Made by a program: the position numbers and the translations under genes
Assembly: GCA_026986355.1 (NCBI GenBank)
Contig: JALSOO010000155.1
Coordinates: 1 to 33,171, forward strand
DNA length: 33,171 nt
Origin: Campylobacteraceae bacterium
Lineage (GTDB): Bacteria > Campylobacterota > Campylobacteria > Campylobacterales > Sulfurovaceae
Direction: 5' to 3'
Shown: one piece after another, positions 16,305 to 24,030 of the stretch
How the letters are laid out: every line of letters begins with the position of its first letter
How positions within the stretch are numbered: position 1 is the stretch's first letter
The notes under the pieces: generated by a model
The model's database searches: none
Told to the model about the DNA's origin: nothing
What the model saw: only the letters and a program-made list of their open reading frames with translations

Positions 16305-17269
16305 ATTAATACCAACTCTAACCAATATTTAAACATCAATAGTATATATAAAAACATAAAGATATAAACCCAAAATTTTATATGTCTATTCTCAATATAT
16401 CCTATTGCAATAACTATTATAGGCATAATAACAGCCACATAACGTTGAGCAAACACCCCTAATATAGATGCAAAAAAGAAGAAGCTCATAAATACAATGG
16501 CATAACCTGCAATAATACGCTCTTGGCTATTATGAAAATCTCCAAAGGTACTTATAATAAAAGCTATCATAAACCAAACTATAGAGTAGGCGATAGAACT
16601 ACCTGCCGAAATATTTCCATATCCTGCATGTCTATCTCCAATAGCAAAAAGTATGGCATCTAATCCAAATTTCATAAATAGAGCGATAGCTAAAGCAACT
16701 ACCAAAGAGATAAAATAGTATTTTCTAGGTTCAACACGGCTATTATAGTAGTATAAAATAAAATAGACACCTATAAATATAGGCATAGAGGAGTGTATAA
16801 AGAACGCTACTATTGCTAAAATAATCTTGATATACCGAGATGATAAATCATAAGCAAATAGTAGTATCCCAAAAGCTAAAGTTATTCGTACCTGTTCTAT
16901 AAAGAGATTCACTGACATGGGATTTAGTAACAACAACATCACTACATACCACTCTACTCTTCTAAAAAAGAAAGAACCATAGAGAACCATTGCAATAAAA
17001 GAGATAACATATAGTGCAAAACGGTAATCATTAAAGGTGATACCTAGAAGATATAATATTCCTCTCCATATAGGTTCACTAAATAGTATTTTTATACCTG
17101 TTATCTCTGCCTCTTTTCCTCCCTCTTGTATATATACAATACGAAAAATATAGTTAGCTGTATCGGCAAACTCTCGTCCTAATATATCAACCCAAGGTAT
17201 TAAAAATACATAAATTGTAGCATAAACAAAAGCCCATATCCAATAGTTTTCATACTCTCTACTCTGCAT
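16301..17269 (-). CDS. EpsG/Wzy-like polysaccharide polymerase
   Basis: A 322-residue membrane protein with about ten hydrophobic helices, resembling the EpsG family of polysaccharide polymerases. The landmark is 'NLFIEQVRITLAFGILLFA', matching the 'Q.RqglA..i' motif of EpsG. Upstream is a periplasmic-type loop containing 'GKEAEITGIKILFSEPIWRGI'. Such proteins join flipped oligosaccharide units into chains at the outer face of the inner membrane. The start overlaps the stop of the CmoA-like gene (TAATG), and the end overlaps the flippase start, consistent with a translationally coupled operon. Polymerases diverge quickly, so the family is fairly sure but the linkage made is unknown. Confidence 0.75.
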   Translation of the reverse strand: MQSREYENYWIWAFVYATIYVFLIPWVDILGREFADTANYIFRIVYIQEGGKEAEITGIKILFSEPIWRGILYLLGITFNDYRFALYVISFIAMVLYGSFFFRRVEWYVVMLLLLNPMSVNLFIEQVRITLAFGILLFAYDLSSRYIKIILAIVAFFIHSSMPIFIGVYFILYYYNSRVEPRKYYFISLVVALAIALFMKFGLDAILFAIGDRHAGYGNISAGSSIAYSIVWFMIAFIISTFGDFHNSQERIIAGYAIVFMSFFFFASILGVFAQRYVAVIMPIIVIAIGYIENRHIKFWVYIFMFLYILLMFKYWLELVLM

Positions 17270-17976
17270 TACTTAATAACTAAAAAGCCCTCAAAATTCA
17301 TATATTTCTGTACTGATAATATATCAACAAAACCTGCACGTTTTAACATATCTATATTTCCCTCGGTTGAGAAGGGTTCTAATACCCCTTTTAGGCTTCT
17401 TGCTTTGGATATAATCTCTTTGGCATCATAACCTTGGTCAAGCTTATACTCCATATAGAGATTGGAGATAATATCTTGAAAACGTGCATCATTGGCTCTC
17501 ACTTTTTCATATAAAATAAATGCTCCACCCCAATTTAGAGATTGATAGATTTTATTAATTAGCTGTTGTCTAAGTTTTGGGTGAATAAACTGAATCGTAT
17601 AGTATGAGACAATTAAATCTGCTTTTTCTAATGTAATGGTATTCATATCATCACAAACAAAAGAGAGATTAGAACTTTTATAGAGTTGATTTGCCTTTTT
17701 TACCATATCTCTCTCTATCTCTATACCTATAAATTTAGCATCTCTAAAACTATGTCTTTTAGCTAATTTATGGGTCAATGTACCAGCAGATGAGCCAAGC
17801 TCATAACAGATAGAGTCATCTTTGACAAAATAGTCACTAAGCTTAGTAATAAGTTCATGCCCCTCCTCATAGAGAGGTACAGATTTTTTTACATGCTCTT
17901 CAAAATGCTCTACCATAGAGCCATTAAATTTCCAATTTGCATTTTTTGCATCAATTTTATCACCAGACTGTCCCAT
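17269..17976 (-). CDS. CmoA-like carboxy-SAM synthase / SAM-dependent methyltransferase
   Basis: A 235-residue class I methyltransferase-fold protein that follows E. coli CmoA across most of its length as I remember it: 'FEEHVKKSVPLYEEGHELI', 'YELGSSAGTLTHKLA', 'IGIEIERDMVKKA', 'VSYYTIQFIHPKLRQQLINK', 'NWGGAFILYEKVRANDARF' and a final 'MNFEGFLVIK'. CmoA makes carboxy-S-adenosylmethionine from SAM and prephenate for modification of tRNA wobble uridine. The Arg in 'KARSLKGVL' aligns with the Arg after 'QK' in E. coli CmoA that is implicated in carboxy-SAM binding. The gene sits inside a polysaccharide operon, directly upstream of the EpsG-like gene. It could be housekeeping or a methyltransferase repurposed for the glycan. 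AGGAGACC supports the start. Confidence 0.65.
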   Translation of the reverse strand: MGQSGDKIDAKNANWKFNGSMVEHFEEHVKKSVPLYEEGHELITKLSDYFVKDDSICYELGSSAGTLTHKLAKRHSFRDAKFIGIEIERDMVKKANQLYKSSNLSFVCDDMNTITLEKADLIVSYYTIQFIHPKLRQQLINKIYQSLNWGGAFILYEKVRANDARFQDIISNLYMEYKLDQGYDAKEIISKARSLKGVLEPFSTEGNIDMLKRAGFVDILSVQKYMNFEGFLVIK

Positions 17977-18058
17977 GAAGGTCTCCTATAATATATTAAA
18001 TTTTTCTTAAAGTAGTATATCTAAAGTTTAATAAAAATAAACATGATTTTATCTGTTA

Positions 18059-19354
18059 CTATATTTTTCTCCCTAACCATTGAGGATAGGAGAAGCGATT
18101 ATCATAGTTATACATTATCGTTAAATAGTCTGTTTGATAGTTCCAATTATTAGAACCAATACCCCATTGGCTATCTTCTGTGGTATTTAAGGAGTAGAAA
18201 TAAGCTCTACTCTTTAAAACTCTTTTAGTCTCTTTTAGGTAGTAATCTAAATACTCCTTGGACATAAAGGCTAATGATGAGGCATTTATAACCAAATCAA
18301 TACTCTTATCTTGGATATAGTCCAATATAAATGGTGGAACAATAATAAAATCATAATCCTCTATAACTGACTCCAAATCATCTAAATAAGGATAGATATC
18401 TTCTAAAAGAGCTATCTTTTTATTTGGAAAATTGTACTTTAAAAAGTAGGCTGTTAAAAGGAGAGTTTCAGGTAAATCTATAAGTATCTGTGTCGTATTT
18501 GGTGTGTAGTAGTGTAAAATTCTACTACTTCCTCCAAATCCTACACCAATATCCAAAATTATATTGCGTCTATTGCTTGAAAAGGGTACATGTTTAATAA
18601 TATCATTAGCAACGACTAGATTTTGTAGTAACTGTTCACTTAATCTATTTCCTCTATAGGTAATTGATTTATAATTTCCTGCCATACTTTCCGATATAGA
18701 TGCTAAAATCTCTTTGTCTATTTTGGACGCAAAACGATGATACTCCATAACCAAATCAATAGCATCTAAATAGCTCTTTTTATATCCATCTTTTATCTCT
18801 ATATAGGAGTATTGATTATTAAATATTTTTGTATATATTGCAGGGTCTCCCCTAAAGTTCTCTAGGCTCTTTTTTATAATTTGATTGTGTTTATCAAAAA
18901 ATAGCTCTCTAAACTCTTTGGATATTCTATCCCACTCACTGCTAATATCTTTACTATCGTGGTTGTATGCCAATAGAAATGAGTTTGTTATCTTTTTATA
19001 GAAGCTATCTTCTATCTCAACCTCATCTATCTGAGCCATTGGGGATTTAGGATATAGGATATTATTGTTCCCTTTTAGATACATCTGCTTATAGTCTATC
19101 TTATCAAATCCATCTATCAAGATACTCTTTTTAAATATTTTATTATTTGAGATAAGTGCTATAAACTCTTTGAACATAAATAGTAATCTTCCAAAGCCAT
19201 TATAAAATAGTATAAATTTATAGGGACAACGATGAGCATTAGTTCTATGAAGTAGAAATTGTGACTGTTTCTGATATATCAGAGAGTCAAAAGATGAAAT
19301 AACTACTCGTCTAAAGAGAATGAGACGCTGTTTTAACCATTTGAGATAAATCAT
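18059..19354 (-). CDS. Putative sugar O-methyltransferase
   Basis: A 431-residue protein. The C-terminal half is a class I methyltransferase: 'ILDIGVGFGGSSRILHYY' at about 266-283, 'ILIDLPETLLLTAYFLKYNFP' and 'DYDFIIVPPFIL', then 'IDLVINASSLAFMSKEYLDYYL'. The LPETL and VINASSLAEM-like segments are characteristic of the putative sugar O-methyltransferase family found in capsule and LPS loci. The N-terminal 220 residues are helical and of unknown function, as is usual for the family. It would add a methyl ether to a sugar, perhaps at a chain end. It begins the second minus-strand module with its own extended -10 promoter at 19385-19393 and AAGGAAT as ribosome site. Confidence 0.72.
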   Translation of the reverse strand: MIYLKWLKQRLILFRRVVISSFDSLIYQKQSQFLLHRTNAHRCPYKFILFYNGFGRLLFMFKEFIALISNNKIFKKSILIDGFDKIDYKQMYLKGNNNILYPKSPMAQIDEVEIEDSFYKKITNSFLLAYNHDSKDISSEWDRISKEFRELFFDKHNQIIKKSLENFRGDPAIYTKIFNNQYSYIEIKDGYKKSYLDAIDLVMEYHRFASKIDKEILASISESMAGNYKSITYRGNRLSEQLLQNLVVANDIIKHVPFSSNRRNIILDIGVGFGGSSRILHYYTPNTTQILIDLPETLLLTAYFLKYNFPNKKIALLEDIYPYLDDLESVIEDYDFIIVPPFILDYIQDKSIDLVINASSLAFMSKEYLDYYLKETKRVLKSRAYFYSLNTTEDSQWGIGSNNWNYQTDYLTIMYNYDNRFSYPQWLGRKI

Positions 19355-19384
19355 ATTTATTCCTTAATTTAATATTAAAAAGGT

Positions 19385-19393
19385 ATTATAACA
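19385..19393 (-). promoter_or_regulatory. Extended -10 promoter for the methyltransferase/EpsG/flippase module
   Basis: The minus strand reads TGTTATAAT about 31 bases before the start at 19354, the same nine bases as at 10592-10600 and 11486-11494. No good -35 is visible. Confidence 0.5.
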
Positions 19394-19403
19394 AAATTAC
19401 TCT

Positions 19404-19422
19404 TATAACATAAAATGTTATA
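19404..19422. promoter_or_regulatory. 19-bp palindrome in a divergent promoter region
   Basis: TATAACATAAAATGTTATA is two 8-bp arms around AAA. It lies between the minus-strand -10 at 19385-19393 and the plus-strand start at 19469, where a regulator could control both genes. It overlaps the position expected for the -35 of the minus-strand promoter. It could be an operator, but AT-rich chance palindromes are possible. Confidence 0.4.
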
Positions 19423-19439
19423 TAATATTTATATTATTT

Positions 19440-19448
19440 TGGTAGAAT
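19440..19448 (+). promoter_or_regulatory. Candidate extended -10 for the secreted protein gene
   Basis: TGGTAGAAT has the TG-N-TANAAT form and ends 20 bases before the ATG at 19469, leaving room for the GAGAAA ribosome site. No -35 match is seen. This is a modest candidate. Confidence 0.3.
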
Positions 19449-19468
19449 AAAAATAAAAAAGAGAAAAT

Positions 19469-20653
19469 ATGAGAAATAGATTTAAAATAATAGTATGTAT
19501 CTCACTACTGTTGAACTCTAGTTATGCTAACGATAAAAAACTTATATTGGCAGAGGGAAACTACTGGAAGCCAATGATGGCAGATAATTTTGTCAAAAAT
19601 TATGAAAAAATAAAAGAGTTACCCTTTGCAGGTTTTGTAATGGTAGGAGATAGCTTTACTCATGAAGTTATGGGTAGAGATAGTAAAATAGATATTAAAG
19701 ATATTTATAGAGAGCTAAAAGGATTAAAAAATCTGTATAAACAGAAAGAGATTTTTCTACAAATAAATATAGATTTTCCTGCTGATTTTTGGAATGATAA
19801 AGCATGGGAGCAGGTATCTAAAAATTTTGCTACGGTTGCCAAGGTGGCAAAAGATTTAAATTTGACAGGGATTGTATTTGATGATGAACCCTATAATGAT
19901 AATGCTCACAAGATGGATAACTTTAAATTTCCGACAAGAGATGAGATAACCAAAGAGTCTAAGAGATGGGAGATTAAAGGGGTGCAACCCTCTTGGGTAG
20001 ATAAAAAAGGGTATCGAAATCCTAATTATAACTTCAAAGAGCATATGACAAAGGTTACAGAGCGATTTAAAGATATTATGCAAAGTATGGGAGAGGTCTA
20101 TCCCAACTTAACACTACTAGTCTACAATGGAGCATCATTTGCTCACCCTAACTCTAATAAACGAGATATTATTGTTACAGATGTAGGATTACCTAGAGAG
20201 CATGAGTATAAAGGTGCTATCTTTGCAGGATTCAAAGAGGGATTAACTAATAACAATATATCTCTTTATGATATGGGAGAGAGTTATAGATATAGAACAG
20301 ATAAACATTTTAAACGAGCCTACCAATGGAGAAAGTATGATATTGCTTTAGATAGTTCAAATCAATTAGATAGTAGTTATCAGTGGATAGTTCCCAAAAA
20401 AGATAGAGCATCATGGTCACAAGATGTTCAAGTAGGATTTATGGTCTTTAATAAAGGTCAAGAGAGTAACTATAAAGAGTATGATACACGAAACAAATCT
20501 ACATTAACAGATATAAAAGAGACACTTCAAAAGGCACTCAAATATAGTGATAAATATGTAGTATACTACTGCCAAGACCAAGATTGGTTGCTTCCCAATC
20601 AAGAACACCCTTTAAAAAAAGGGTGGCTTGAGATGATGAGAGAGCTACCTTAA
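19469..20653 (+). CDS. Secreted protein, probable TIM-barrel glycoside-hydrolase-like
   Basis: A 394-residue exported protein. Residues 1-20 form a signal peptide (basic start, hydrophobic core IIVCISLLL, likely cleavage after SYA). The mature part alternates short beta strands with helices as in a TIM barrel: 'FAGFVMVGDSF', 'EIFLQINIDFP', 'NLTGIVFDDEPYND', 'LTLLVYNGASF', 'GFMVFNKG' and 'YVVYYCQDQDW'. The FDDEP at 137-141 is on the edge of a strand, where glycosidase catalytic acids lie. I cannot assign a known glycoside hydrolase family. Its place opposite the Wzc-like gene suggests a periplasmic or secreted enzyme that trims the exported polysaccharide. Its stop overlaps the Wzc-like stop by 9 bases. 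Confidence 0.6.
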   Translation: MRNRFKIIVCISLLLNSSYANDKKLILAEGNYWKPMMADNFVKNYEKIKELPFAGFVMVGDSFTHEVMGRDSKIDIKDIYRELKGLKNLYKQKEIFLQINIDFPADFWNDKAWEQVSKNFATVAKVAKDLNLTGIVFDDEPYNDNAHKMDNFKFPTRDEITKESKRWEIKGVQPSWVDKKGYRNPNYNFKEHMTKVTERFKDIMQSMGEVYPNLTLLVYNGASFAHPNSNKRDIIVTDVGLPREHEYKGAIFAGFKEGLTNNNISLYDMGESYRYRTDKHFKRAYQWRKYDIALDSSNQLDSSYQWIVPKKDRASWSQDVQVGFMVFNKGQESNYKEYDTRNKSTLTDIKETLQKALKYSDKYVVYYCQDQDWLLPNQEHPLKKGWLEMMRELP

Positions 20654-22936
20654 TCTTTTGGGTTCATCTTGTTGTATTAGACGAGGAGGGGTGGATAACT
20701 CTCTCTTTTTCATTTTTACAAATAGTTTAAATACCAAACCAATATTTTTAAGTCTCTTTTCTCTGATAGCACTCTCTATCTTTTCCAAAGACTCTTTGGT
20801 TGTAACCTCTTCTCTAATAACGACTAATGTTCTATCTGCATATTTTACCAGTTCTAATACTTCTGGTATCTCACTATACGATGGTGTATCTACAAGAATA
20901 TAATCATACTCTTGTTTTAGATGTTCAAAAAAACTCTCTAGTTCATGAGAAAGTATCAATTCAGTAGGGTCAGGTGGAATTGGTCCTGCTGTAATAATAT
21001 CTAAGTTATCACTGATAGATGTATTGAAACGTATATTTCCAAAATTATCTCTTTTACTTAGATAGGTACTCATACCAGAGTAGGGTAAATCCATTCCCAC
21101 ATAGTGATGCAAAGAGGGTTCAACCATATTCAAATCAACAATAACGGTTTTATAATTTACCTCTTTAAAAAATACTGCACTAAGATTAATAAGTGTTGTT
21201 GTTTTTCCCTCTCCTTTGATAGAAGAGGTAATCAAGACAATATTACCTTCATGATTTTTCTTGGAGAATTGTAAATTAATAGCCAATTTTTTATAAGCAT
21301 CTTCAACTCCACGATTGATTCCCTTTTTCTCATCAAATAGAGGAATTTCACCATAAAAAGGGAGTTTTAATCTCTCTTCTATCTCTTGTCGAGTATAAAT
21401 CTTCTTTTTAGATAGTGAACGAAGAAGTGCCAAAATAACACCCAATACCAACCCAATAATACCTGCAATAATTAAAAGCATCATTCGTTTAGGTTTAATA
21501 GGATTGCTTGAAGCGTAAGCTCTATCAATAGCTTCATAATCTGAAAGTGTTGCTACTTTTATCAACTCATTTTCTGATTTTTTCTCTAATAGATAGGTAT
21601 ATACCTTTGAGTTAACCTCATAGTTACGTTTGAAATTGATATAATTTTTCTCTTTTTTAGGTAGTGCTGTTAAGGTTTGCTCATATTTACTTTTCTGTTT
21701 TAATAGATTATTTTGTTTAATTTTTAATTTTCGTTTAAAATTTTTAACATTCAAAACAATACTTTTTCGTATACGATTTATACGTCTATGCAATTTCACT
21801 AGAGGTGGGTATTTATCTGTAAACTCCAGACTTAAATCATCAGCTTTTGCTTGTAATTCCTGAATATCTGTAATAAGCTTTAGTGTAGATTGTGCATTAA
21901 ATTCTAATAAAGTAGGAGCGATAGAGTCCAAATTTCGGTTATGTTTGATAAAAATAAGAAGATTAGAAATCAACTGCTCTTTTAAGTCTATTTCAGATAG
22001 TTGCAACTCAATATCACTCAACTTACCATAAATATCTTTGGAGTTTGTAGATGGGTCAATTGTCTTATTATTGGATTGGTACTCTTCTAATGCATTTTCA
22101 GATTTTTCCAACTTCTTTTTGGTAATTGCCAAACGCTCCTTGAGGAAATCCAAAATCTTACTGTTGATACTATTTTTTTTCGTAATACTTCTATTTATAT
22201 ATACATCAACTAGTGCATCAAGGTATTGATTTGCACGTGTAGGCATGGTGTCTTGAAAAGAGACTTTAATTAGATTGGTATCTAATTTCAATTGTGTTAC
22301 AGATAGAGAGTTTTTAATAATAGTTTCATATATATGACGGCTACTACCTTGTACTTTAATATCAATAGGTGTTTTAAACTCATCTTTTTTAGTTAAGATA
22401 CCTCTAAAATAGGGAGTAACAACCTCTTTATCATAGGGATATATAGTTGCGTTTATATCTTCTTTTGTCTTTAGTCTAAAACCATTTTCTGCAGGTTCTA
22501 CTGTTATAGGATAGTTAATAAATTTTTTATCTATTTTAGTAATAGTATTGAGTTTAATAGGTAGATTATCATAAATCTCTACCTTTTTATATCCCTCTTT
22601 TACAAAGTATTTTACTCTAAAATCAACCTTTTTTAGTGCTTTTTCATTGATTTGAAAAGTTTTTAAGATAGCCATCTCTTGATTTATTCCAACAGTATTG
22701 GTTTTAAATAGACTATCTCTCAATAAATCTTTGCTATCAACTCTATTTTCATTAACTTTGACTTTGATAATGGCATAAGATTCATAAACAGAAGGGGTAA
22801 AATATAGTTTAATTTTCATTAAAACTATAAAAACTATCATTATAAAAAGAATAGACCACTTGTAAGGGGTGACTCTTTTAAAGAGTTCAATAATATAATT
22901 TTCATTAGAAGATTTATTCATGTATATAGCTTTCAT
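20645..22936 (-). CDS. Wzc-like chain-length determinant / P-loop ATPase
   Basis: A 763-residue inner-membrane protein combining a Wzz domain with a BY-kinase-like ATPase. It has a first membrane helix at about 28-46, a large periplasmic part with long coiled coil (about 260-460), the Pro-containing 'SSNPIKPKR' before the second helix (485-506), then the cytoplasmic ATPase. Walker A is 'SSIKGEGKTT' (571-580) and Walker B is 'YILVDTP' (Asp683). The Walker A' motif reads 'VIVDLNM', with Asp601 kept but the second acidic position replaced by Asn603. The last 60 residues contain no tyrosine, whereas Wzc ends in a tyrosine cluster. It probably controls chain length and assembly, but tyrosine autokinase activity is doubtful. 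The start may be 22936 or the ATG at 22921. Confidence 0.88.
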   Translation of the reverse strand: MKAIYMNKSSNENYIIELFKRVTPYKWSILFIMIVFIVLMKIKLYFTPSVYESYAIIKVKVNENRVDSKDLLRDSLFKTNTVGINQEMAILKTFQINEKALKKVDFRVKYFVKEGYKKVEIYDNLPIKLNTITKIDKKFINYPITVEPAENGFRLKTKEDINATIYPYDKEVVTPYFRGILTKKDEFKTPIDIKVQGSSRHIYETIIKNSLSVTQLKLDTNLIKVSFQDTMPTRANQYLDALVDVYINRSITKKNSINSKILDFLKERLAITKKKLEKSENALEEYQSNNKTIDPSTNSKDIYGKLSDIELQLSEIDLKEQLISNLLIFIKHNRNLDSIAPTLLEFNAQSTLKLITDIQELQAKADDLSLEFTDKYPPLVKLHRRINRIRKSIVLNVKNFKRKLKIKQNNLLKQKSKYEQTLTALPKKEKNYINFKRNYEVNSKVYTYLLEKKSENELIKVATLSDYEAIDRAYASSNPIKPKRMMLLIIAGIIGLVLGVILALLRSLSKKKIYTRQEIEERLKLPFYGEIPLFDEKKGINRGVEDAYKKLAINLQFSKKNHEGNIVLITSSIKGEGKTTTLINLSAVFFKEVNYKTVIVDLNMVEPSLHHYVGMDLPYSGMSTYLSKRDNFGNIRFNTSISDNLDIITAGPIPPDPTELILSHELESFFEHLKQEYDYILVDTPSYSEIPEVLELVKYADRTLVVIREEVTTKESLEKIESAIREKRLKNIGLVFKLFVKMKKRELSTPPRLIQQDEPKRLR

Positions 22937-22960
22937 TAAATATAATTCAATTTTGCGTAA

Positions 22961-22966
22961 ATTATA
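22961..22966 (-). promoter_or_regulatory. -10 element for the Wzc-like gene
   Basis: The minus strand reads TATAAT 25 bases before the 22936 start. A partial -35 (GTGAAA, complement of 22984-22989) lies 17 bases further upstream. Together they are a plausible sigma-70 promoter. Confidence 0.4.
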
Positions 22967-23010
22967 CTGCTATTCTCTTTAATTTTCACTATTCTTGCCA
23001 ATTCTTAGTT

Positions 23011-23016
23011 TATAAT
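23011..23016 (+). promoter_or_regulatory. -10 element for the 35-codon mini-gene
   Basis: A consensus TATAAT lies 27 bases before the ATG at 23044, with AAAGGAT between them. A TTGCCA at 22995-23000 is too close (10 bases) to act as the -35, so this is a -10-only promoter if real. Confidence 0.45.
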
Positions 23017-23043
23017 TTAATTATAAAAACAAAGGATAATCAA

Positions 23044-23151
23044 ATGAAAACAGTATCAACACTAGCAGTATATATTTTACTTCAATCATCATCATCAATT
23101 GCTTCAAATCTTCGTAGACAATTACAGAATAAACTTATACACCATTTTTAA
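23044..23151 (+). CDS. Small protein of 35 aa in its own transcription unit
   Basis: The 364-base stretch 22937-23300 between the Wzc-like and Hpt genes contains this compact unit and little else. A consensus -10 (23011-23016), a ribosome site AAAGGAT, a 35-codon ORF and then a hairpin plus T run (23160-23200) follow in order. The peptide starts MKTVSTLAVYILLQ, then has a run of four serines and a basic tail (NLRRQLQNKLIHHF). It could be a small membrane-associated protein. I do not recognise it, and the transcript could instead work as a small RNA. The spacing of all signals makes chance unlikely, though each is individually weak. Confidence 0.5.
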   Translation: MKTVSTLAVYILLQSSSSIASNLRRQLQNKLIHHF

Positions 23152-23159
23152 TTTAAAAA

Positions 23160-23200
23160 GTAATCTTTTTCAATAAGATTACAGCTTTTCTATTTTTTTT
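23160..23200 (+). terminator. Rho-independent terminator after the mini-gene
   Basis: GTAATCTT (23160-23167) and AAGATTAC (23175-23182) pair perfectly around a seven-base loop, and a run of eight T follows at 23193-23200. It lies 9 bases after the stop of the 35-codon ORF, which argues that the ORF region is transcribed. Confidence 0.65.
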
Positions 23201-23300
23201 ACAAAAATGAATAAAACAATCACTTTTTTTCACGCTTACTACCTATTTTATAGTTATTATTTCATGATTAAATAATCGTTAGATAAAAAGGATAATCATC

Positions 23301-24014
23301 GTGCCAAGTAATAGCCGTTCTCTCCCTATTTTTGAACATATAAATAGTGATATTGGATTGAAATATCTTAATGGTAATATAAGCTTATATTTAAATATAT
23401 TAAATAATTTTTTTAAAAGATATAAAGATTTAGAGCTTATAAATTTAAGAAAAGAGGAGTTATATAATACTATCCATTCTATTAAAGGGTTGTCTTCTAC
23501 ATTAGGAATGACCCACTTAGAACAGATTACTACTCAAATCCAAAAAGAGAAAAATCCATCTATACGACTTATTGATGAGTGTTCTAAAACATTGCAAACG
23601 AATATTCAAGAGTTGAATAAAATCTTCTCTTCTACTAAAAAGTATATATCTAATATTTTAATTATTAATAATGAACCTAATGAGATTGATGAGTTAATGG
23701 AAATTTTAGATGATGATTTTGATATTTTATTGGCACTGAATAGATATGAAGCTTTAGAAATTTTTGAAGAAGAGAGAGTAGATTTGGTAATACTCCACAC
23801 CCAACTAGATGATTTATGTGGTATTTCTATATTTAACTTTTTAAAAAGACATACTAATATCAAAGATATTCCCCTAATCTTCATTACAAAAGAGGATAAT
23901 GAATCTGAGATAAAAGATATTTACCCACAACAAAATATCTCATTTATCTATAGACCGTTTCAAAGAGATAAACTTATAAAACAGATAAAAATATTTAATA
24001 ATTTAAAAAGTTAG
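23301..24014 (+). CDS. Hpt domain fused to a degenerate receiver domain
   Basis: A 237-residue protein starting at GTG, with AAGGAT at proper spacing. Residues about 15-108 form a histidine phosphotransfer domain with the expected site 'HSIKGLSSTLG' (His59). Residues 116-235 have the receiver fold but not its chemistry. The acidic pair is Asn123-Asn124 (IINNEP), the phospho-accepting Asp position is His166 (VILHTQL), and the conserved Lys is Arg218 (YRPF). Only Thr196 is retained. The receiver therefore cannot be phosphorylated in the usual way, while the Hpt should still accept phosphate. It is probably a signalling adaptor in a phosphorelay, for example with a hybrid kinase elsewhere. No kinase gene is adjacent. 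Confidence 0.85.
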   Translation: MPSNSRSLPIFEHINSDIGLKYLNGNISLYLNILNNFFKRYKDLELINLRKEELYNTIHSIKGLSSTLGMTHLEQITTQIQKEKNPSIRLIDECSKTLQTNIQELNKIFSSTKKYISNILIINNEPNEIDELMEILDDDFDILLALNRYEALEIFEEERVDLVILHTQLDDLCGISIFNFLKRHTNIKDIPLIFITKEDNESEIKDIYPQQNISFIYRPFQRDKLIKQIKIFNNLKS

Positions 24015-24030
24015 AATCTTCATATAAAAC

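Noticed and set aside
2214-22936. Exosortase/PEP-CTERM system
   Set aside because: The decoration genes recall it, but no multi-helix exosortase and no PEP-CTERM protein is present in the window.
2214-22936. Homopolymer phase-variation tracts of the poly-G type known in Campylobacter surface loci
   Set aside because: No G or C run longer than five was seen within the glycan genes; A/T runs are expected from composition.
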